64,000 nucleotides of DNA. Origin: Rhyacophila brunnea. Lineage: Eukaryota; Arthropoda; Insecta; Trichoptera; Rhyacophilidae. Below are positions 58,186 through 64,000 of the stretch, piece after piece; within the stretch, counting starts at the first letter, position 1, and every line of letters begins with the position of its first letter. The position numbers and the translations under genes were made by a program. The stretch spans positions 1,550,001-1,614,000 of the forward strand of contig JAGYXB010000463.1 of NCBI GenBank assembly GCA_022495005.1, read 5' to 3'. Below the pieces are notes generated by a model. It was not told the origin of the DNA, made no database searches, and worked only from the letters and a program-made list of their open reading frames with translations.

Positions 58186-58632
58186 AGGTACCTCATGGCC
58201 CCCACAAGGAGGGAACTGACAGGGCTCTAGCCCTGAGGCCCGGGCTCAGAGAGGGCCCGGTGTGGCGGGTCGACCTGATAAATGAGATGAACACACATCA
58301 CAAATTTGCTCTAATCGGAATAAAATTTTGCCTGCGGCACTATTTCGATTCGAGGATATTAACTTTTTTAAATATATTATTATGGTTGTGTCATTTTTGA
58401 TTCTTTTGTGTTGATGACTCGACAAGTCCATAATTCGTGTACTATGTCATAGGTACTAAAAACAGCTAAAAATACACTGAATACCTACCCTTAATTTTAT
58501 ATCGAACACTATTTGAAAAACTCTACTGTTGAGCGTCACACCACTGCATTTAACCTTAGTGATATGTAAGGGGGCCCGCTAATGACCCTGGCCTGGGGGG
58601 CCACTTCAGGATGTGGGGGCCATGAGGTATCT
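58186..58632 (+). mobile_element. GC-rich hAT-like MITE family D copy 4, 7/8 TSD
   Basis: Element 58194-58624 (431 bp), ends CATGGCCCCCACA and TGTGGGGGCCATG; flanks AGGTACCT and AGGTATCT, inside a TAGGTAGGTACCT repeat. The minus-strand frame 58246-58431 is chance. Confidence 0.9.
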
Positions 58633-59110
58633 ACCTTAAATCGCCACCATGCTTGTTTGTTCGAATTTTAAAATTAAATCATCATTCACTAAATAAAATG
58701 TCTCGACTAATATAATGCATTTGCGAGTAAATTTGAAAACTTCAATTTAATAAAACATTTTTTTGGTATTTTTAATTTTAAATAATCAACAAAGACCAAT
58801 CTAAAAAATTTAAAATGTTTTTGTTTATCTTCCGATTTAGATAAAAAAAATATCATTTTTTGGAATGTAGATTTTATTAGAACATCGTATTGTACCTACC
58901 TATAATTAATATTGTTTTCATTAAAATGTAATTTGATATGTTTTTTAAAAAGTGACAAAATGACTTCGTAAAATTCTTCGAAAAATCGTAGTTAGGTAAT
59001 TTAAAAAAAACATCGATTTTTTAAATGAATAAGTAAGTATGTATAATTTTATTTATTTTTATCGATTCGAGCTTTGGTATTATGACATCAAAGCTTTTTT
59101 CGATATATAT
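58633..59110. other. no gene seen
   Basis: Very AT-rich, no recognisable gene. Confidence 0.4.
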
Positions 59111-59114
59111 GTAA

Positions 59115-59290
59115 ACAACACGTTATGCTCATGTCTATGAGTTGAGTTTTTACCAACTAAGCTACGCGCGTCCTATCTAATTGCGGCGAAATTAATCAGT
59201 ATTATTTACAATTAGTTTGGTTAGCCTAGTTGGTAGAGCACAAGGGCGCAACTCTCATGGGCGTAGATTGAATCCCCCTGGGCGTCATAT
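59115..59290. repeat. two tRNA-like heads in inverted orientation
   Basis: On the plus strand TTAGCCTAGTTGGTAGAGCA (59221-59240) fits a Pol III A box and AGATTGAATCCCC (59265-59277) a near B box. About 50 bp to the left, on the minus strand, GCGTAGCTTAGTTGGTAAAA (59149-59168) is another A box. Both are followed by related AACTC-TCATG/AACTCATAGACATG segments. Neither folds into a full tRNA by eye. Confidence 0.5.
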
Positions 59291-59950
59291 TTTTTTCTAG
59301 ATATATTTTTCGGAGGTGTTTTTAAATTATGTATGTTCATTAAAGAATGTTACACTCTTAATTGTGGATTATTCGTTGAATTACAAAATAGATTATTAAA
59401 TTGTTAACAAGTGCAAGTAGATACCTACGTTATAGGTAGTTAACCAAAATAGGAAAGTCGACTGCCAAAAATTAATCTAATTTAGAGAACGCTTCAGAGA
59501 GAATTCAAAACTAAACTTAATTAACTAAACTTGAATTAAACGTTACGTTCTGTCTTTATTCTGGCCATACGTAATAGAATACAGAATATGAAAAAAATAA
59601 AGAGATACATACCTAGGTACCTACATAATTTGAAAAAAAAAGGTTTCTATATAATGGCGACGGGACAATGGTTTGCTTGTTCTTTGATCTAATTCCGAAA
59701 GGTGCTAAGGTGAAGTAAGGAAGTAGGTAGATGCATATCTAATAACCTACACCAAATATCAAAGATTTTTTTACCTTAATATGTATTTTCTGTTTCCGAC
59801 CATTTCCGATCCTAATGAGATATAGAATAAGAGTGGAGGTTTGTATTAACAGATTTTTTTTACGAGAAAAGGATCTATAGTCTAAGATGTCAGCCACTTG
59901 CTCAACCTATTAGGTCCATACTCTGACTCATACACAAATTCAAAAAAATA
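59291..59950. other. no gene seen
   Basis: AT-rich sequence without recognisable gene or repeat ends. Confidence 0.4.
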
Positions 59951-59954
59951 TGTG

Positions 59955-60032
59955 TACTTGCAAGACCATGGATTCCAACCTGGGACCCACGACACTAGGC
60001 CGACGCTTAAGCCGCGCGGCCATCATGGGTGT
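59955..60032 (-). repeat. tRNA-derived SINE head
   Basis: Minus strand ATGGCCGCGCGGCTTAAGCG, then CCTAGTGTCGTGGGTCCC, then AGGTTGGAATCCATGG: A-box-like and B-box-like segments at tRNA spacing. Its order resembles known insect SINE heads; not a functional tRNA. Confidence 0.55.
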
Positions 60033-60513
60033 ATACTTGCATATTAACCGTCGAGATATCTAGGTATATCTAGGTAAACAAAATGTAGAACTATTCACTT
60101 ACATTGTAGGATACCTATTCCTATAGGTATATTATCTTGATTTGTCACTTAGGTATGTGAGCACTGTTTGCGTCTCTCTAATAAGTAGGAGATACTTACA
60201 TAATAATTGTCAGAACTTTTCGTAAGTTACATCAGTTTTCTTAGATGTTAAAATAATAACATGTTTACAAAATAACTGACGGGAGTTTTTTCTAACTGTC
60301 CGGATGCTTTATGAAATCTGTTAATGCTTGATGATCGTCCATTTTGTGTATCCACTAGCTATGTAGGTATATGTAGGTAAATATAAGATGGCTCCCAATC
60401 GATTTCCCGCCTCTCCTCCGCGCCCGTCCCTCACCACCTATGTCTTCATATCCAATGTTGATAATGAAATGGGCAGGTGTGATCAATTTAATTTTGAAAA
60501 TTTTATAACATAA
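60033..60513. other. no gene seen
   Basis: AT-rich sequence up to the Helitron 3' end. A short GC-rich stretch at 60395-60440. Confidence 0.4.
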
Positions 60514-62382
60514 CTAGCTGACCCCGCAAACGTTGTTCTGCCATATAAATTATTTCTAGTGAATATTTTGGTTGTTAAATAAAAAATAACGAATGTATCG
60601 TAAGTGTGGGGATGGGATCTATGACAGAAAGAGAAATAGAGTGCTGTAGACGATGACCGCCGATAAAAACAAAAAAAACATCAACCATTCATTTTCTCAA
60701 TTTAAAATGAGTAATGATGTTCATAATGAATGAATTACCTGTGACAGGATCTCATTGTTTAATGTTTATGCAATATCCGTCTTGTCCCTTCCAGAAAATT
60801 AGCGGATATTGGAGGGCATCCTATGAACCGTGTGTGTCAGCGATGAACTCCAGATTATTGTTTCTTCTTCGAATCACGATTTCTCGCGTCGATGTTCGGT
60901 CGCCAACTATGATTCCAGCAATGTCGTCAACAACAGTCGCATTGAATTGACGTACGTGCTCTCCAGCTGGTGTTTTATCAGGATTGATGACAATAGCGTG
61001 ATTGTCTCTTTGCAATTCGTGCATGTGTGCTTTGAAGAATTTCAATAATTCATTGTGCTCATTCAACAGGGCGTCCAGTTCGCCGACGATGTGCCTGGCA
61101 TTAGGCGAATTGAGGCTATTGTAGCCGCAACGTGCATCCACATGATTGATGTCCTCTCCGCCGCGCCCATGGAGTAGATTTGTAAAAATGTATGTGGTTC
61201 GTTTGGCATTAGCAGCAATGAGCCTACTTTGTGGTATACTTGACCTTTGATTTTGAACGTAGAATGGAATTATTGACCATTTGCCGCAGTATTGTGAACT
61301 ATTTCTGTTGCTCCGGACGAAGTCATTTGGAAGCATGAATTGAATGTGCGAATGGACTTCAGGAATAGGTTTTAATCTGGAACCGTGCCGATGAGCAAGC
61401 CGTTCAATGGTTCTGGTGGTATCTCAATTTCTGCTAGTTGCACTTTTCCTGATGCACAACACAGCCCGGCTGACTCATGTTTGAATTTGAGCGCATGACA
61501 ATGGGGACATTCTTTGTCCATAGCACCCAATCAGCACTTTCGAATGAGCGGAATATTCAAAATCTGGCTCGTACTCGAATGCGAGACGAAGGAACGAAGC
61601 GGATGTAAATGTTCGATGTACTTGTTGGCGTTGTCGGTCATTTGCTCTGCGTGTGTTAACTACGAACCAGCGCGCTTGGCTCCGTTCCAATTGTCGTTGT
61701 TGATTTCGTTCAGCTCGTGCCTCTTGTGATTGAGATGCACGCAATTGCGACATGCTTACAGGCACGTTTTTGTTATCTTGTTGGATTTGTTCGTCTGTTC
61801 TTTCTGCTCTACTATTTCGCATGTTTGTTGCTTTATTCGTTCTACGGCCCAAATGGCCCCTCTTGCGTCTTGCTGGCATTGTGCACTGTAATACACGCAC
61901 ATAAAAATAGATAAATAAAATAAATCGTACAAAATTTTTGCACGCACTGCGTTGTGGTATGCCGAATGAAATGTCAAAATGACGCGACGCTTCTCTTGAA
62001 TTCTTCTCGGACGTAGCGCCATCTGTCATTCAACAACATAAATAATTTCGTTCTGTTTGACGACGGTTAAATTTGTTCATACAAAAATAATAAAATCGCG
62101 ATTAAAAAATGGGACGGTAGGGGTAGGAAAGTGAAAATTTGGGGTTATAGGTATTTTTTTATGCCAAATAATAAAAAAAATACAAAAAAAAAATTGTCAA
62201 AAAAATAAAAGAAAATTTTTCTGGATAGAGATACCCTAATCACCTAGTGGTATGAAATATACTTGTTGACCTATTCTCATACCTAAAAAATATACATTAA
62301 AAAATTCATAAAAATCGGTCAAGCCATTTCGGAGGAGTTTGACCACAAACATCGTGACACGAGATTTTTATATATATAGAGA
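60514..62382 (-). mobile_element. Helitron, internally deleted, both ends present
   Basis: Read on the minus strand, the element starts TCTCTATATATATAAAAATC (62382 downward) after an A and ends GCGGGGTCAGCTAG (60514) before a T, the A|TC...CTRR|T structure of Helitrons. The terminal blocks CTCGTGTCACGATGTTTG and GGCAGAACAACGTTTGCGGG are widespread Helitron ends in insects. At 1869 bp it is far below the 5-6 kb of an autonomous copy. The Rep catalytic and helicase domains are missing; N-terminal coding remnants are listed separately. Confidence 0.85.
60700..61870 (-). pseudogene. Helitron transposase (RepHel) N-terminal part, frameshifted
   Basis: The frame begins around MPARRKRGHLGR (about 61870) and carries an Arg/Gln-rich region with RNQQRQLERSQA and the FEYEPDFEYSAHSKVLIG block. 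It then shifts frame near 61510 to a zinc-binding stretch (MDKECPHCHALKFKHES, LCCASGKVQLAEI). Further on it shifts to STFKIKGQVYHKVGSLL, FLQIYSMG, and again to ELDALLNEHNELLKFFK, KTPAGEHVRQFNA, REIVIRRRNNNLEFIADTH and WKGQDGYCINIK. This is the Helitron-like N-terminal domain order. The HUH Rep motif and helicase motifs do not follow. Confidence 0.85.
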
Positions 62383-63135
62383 TATACCTATCTAAGAATT
62401 ATCACGCTGAGAGTGAAGATGCGCCGCGGATGCTAGAAAAGAACTTTCAATCCGGCTTGCCTGTTCTTCAACCCAACCGGATTCCGGCGTCCAGGAAAGC
62501 TGCTAAATACTATCTATATTATCTATATTCTATATAGTGTATGTATACGGTGGAGCTACGAGATGCTGGTTTGAGCTATAGAATATATTTTTATTTCGTC
62601 ATTCATATCTATATATCAATGTATTTACACAATAAAAATATTATTTTAATATCACGGCTGAATAACTTCAGACGGTAGGTACCTAGGTAGATACATATAT
62701 CTACTTAGGTATATTATATTCGAAAAGTCTATGGAAGTCTTCTTGACTCTTCTAGTTAAACTGAATAGAAAAATCTTGAATATTTAAGGGTAAGCCGTTA
62801 GAAGTCGGATAGCTACCTTCTTCGGACATGCTGTCCTTGTTTATTGACTTATTTAACGTTGTATCTATGTATCTTTGACGTAGATTGTATGTGACCTTAT
62901 TATATTATTATTGGTATTATCATTTGAAATAGAGAAACAATTTCCCCTTATGGCGCTGAATTTTTTTAGTACCTACTTATTTAAAAAGAGTGTATTGATT
63001 CAACAAAGTTTTGGAAAAGTTTAACAACATAGTTTAAAACTTAGGTACTCGTACTTAAGATTTCCAAAAGTTTTACAATCGCAATTATATTTTAGACCCA
63101 AAGGTTTCCGTGGTCATTCCATTAGCCAACACCAT
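62383..63135. other. no gene seen
   Basis: AT-rich sequence with a short GC-rich scrap at 62410-62505 (CCGGATTCCGGCGTCCAGG). Nothing recognised. Confidence 0.4.
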
Positions 63136-63137
63136 CA

Positions 63138-63182
63138 TTATCATCAGCCGGGGTCTGTTTACTGCTGGACGAAGGCCTGAAA
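63138..63182 (+). repeat. retroelement scrap
   Basis: CATCAGCCGGGGTCTGTTTA then CTGCTGGACGAAGGCCTG matches a motif (CTGCTGGACxAAGGCCT) common to the 3' part of RTE-type elements in insects. Confidence 0.45.
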
Positions 63183-64000
63183 TATTGAATGCGCGTTTTG
63201 TTTATAAGAAACTATAATGCATATAACGTATAACAGTCGTAACTATTTAAAATAAATTAATTTTTAACACGTGTTTTTGGTTATCCCATATTTATCCACT
63301 ATCGCGATCCGAAGTAGGATAAGCCAGTTCCCATTAATTGTGTGTTCTTTGGGTATAATTAAGATTGTGCTATATGTAAGAATCTACTACGATTTGAAAC
63401 CTTCTGCTTTCATTACCTTTTTGAGACACAACCGGGCAGGTCATGGCTAGGGTATGCCAGAACCACGGATATCAAAAATGCTCCTCGTTAGGAAATCAGA
63501 AGGAAAGGGTCTGGGGGTGAGTAGTGACGCACGGTTGTGTTTTTGTGCGGTCTAAGAGGTAATTCGGGCATTGAATTATGTTCCTCTTGATGGAAAGTAG
63601 AGATATGAAGTTAGGAGTGGAGGCTTTTATGAAATATGGAGATGTGATAATTATATTTTCTCGGAAGTTGAAATGGCCTGACGGTTGTGTTTCGTGCCTT
63701 CCCATACTATTTGCCTCGGGACGAGATACAAAAAATAAATAAATAATCAAACGAAGTGAACTGTAAATTATTACTTCATTTCTTCCCGACCGAGTCTCGA
63801 GATAGGTAACTTGGGTAGTTAGATAGGTAGGTATATCTACAAGTGGGACTCTACTAGCCCAAGAACCTGTTTCCATGATATCCCAGGGCCAAATTAACTC
63901 AGCTGCGTATCGTAGAATGAGCCAAAAGTAAGTAGGTAAGTACAACAATATTTTTAGTTAGAATTCAATTATAGTGATTATACCTACTTAGCAAAATTCA
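63183..64000. other. no gene recognised; possible retroelement 3' end
   Basis: The segment 63215-63355 is a degenerate match to family C (TAACACGTGTTTT, ATCCGAAGTAGGATAAGCC, CAGTTCCCATTA). From 63420 to 63750 there is a GC-richer stretch ending in an AAATAAATAAATAAT tail at about 63733-63749, as at the 3' end of a retroposon. A 150-codon minus-strand frame (63496-63948) has no recognisable domain and looks like chance. Confidence 0.35.

Noticed and set aside
59221..59290. Functional tRNA gene
   Set aside because: The B box departs from consensus and I could not draw a complete acceptor stem or anticodon arm.
60714..62022. Plus-strand frames of 65-78 codons and the overlapping 88-codon minus frame
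   Set aside because: They overlap the Helitron coding remnant in other frames and lack motifs.
63496..63948. 150-codon open frame on the minus strand
   Set aside because: No recognisable domain; it includes TAGGTAGG repeat-derived tracts (e.g. PTYLTTQ) and overlaps a likely retroposon tail, so it is probably chance.

Overview
This is a eukaryotic, AT-rich, repeat-dense window, almost certainly from an insect. Evidence for an insect: an engrailed-class homeobox gene whose N-terminus begins with the engrailed signature MAFEDRCSP; mariner, DD41D, pogo, hAT-like, piggyBac-like and Helitron DNA elements; and non-LTR fragments of types common in insects. The very abundant short palindrome TAGGTAGGTACCTACC is a feature I associate with some Hemiptera (aphids, mealybugs) and Lepidoptera. 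I cannot choose between those orders from this sequence.

Only one host protein-coding exon is well supported: the first coding exon of engrailed on the minus strand (26288-27380). It carries the EH1 repression motif, the AVSQIG block and the EH2 ([17 protein letters not shown]) motif, and ends at a clean splice donor. I could not find the homeobox exon(s) in the 26 kb to the left, so the first intron appears to be longer than 26 kb. The 5' leader and proximal promoter lie at about 27.4-28.9 kb, a stretch with no recognisable transposon and little of the TAGGTACCTA repeat.

The rest is mainly mobile DNA. Left part (0-26 kb, probable intron 1): a hAT-like MITE (171-918), a 30-bp-TIR MITE (1461-1839), a frameshifted but end-complete mariner (2732-4028), further hAT-like MITEs (4280, 6302), a pogo-type remnant (7631-8475), several non-LTR 3' fragments, a DD41D mariner fragment near 15.1-15.4 kb, and adjacent hAT-like elements at 18.4-21.8 kb. 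Right part (29-64 kb): more hAT-like families with 8-bp target duplications (31.4, 32.6, 35.9, 39.9, 41.0, 43.6, 51.2, 53.4, 55.0 and 58.2 kb), a piggyBac-like element (35.0 kb), foldback elements (33.2 and 40.3 kb), SINE-like tRNA-derived pieces, and an internally deleted Helitron (60514-62382). No hAT transposase was found, so these families must have been mobilised in trans.

Most long open frames in this window are chance or shadow frames. Coding remnants with recognisable homology are limited to engrailed and the transposon pieces listed. Several GC-richer, transposon-free islands (4.9-5.2, 8.8-9.1 and 12.8-13.0 kb) are candidate regulatory DNA of the engrailed intron.
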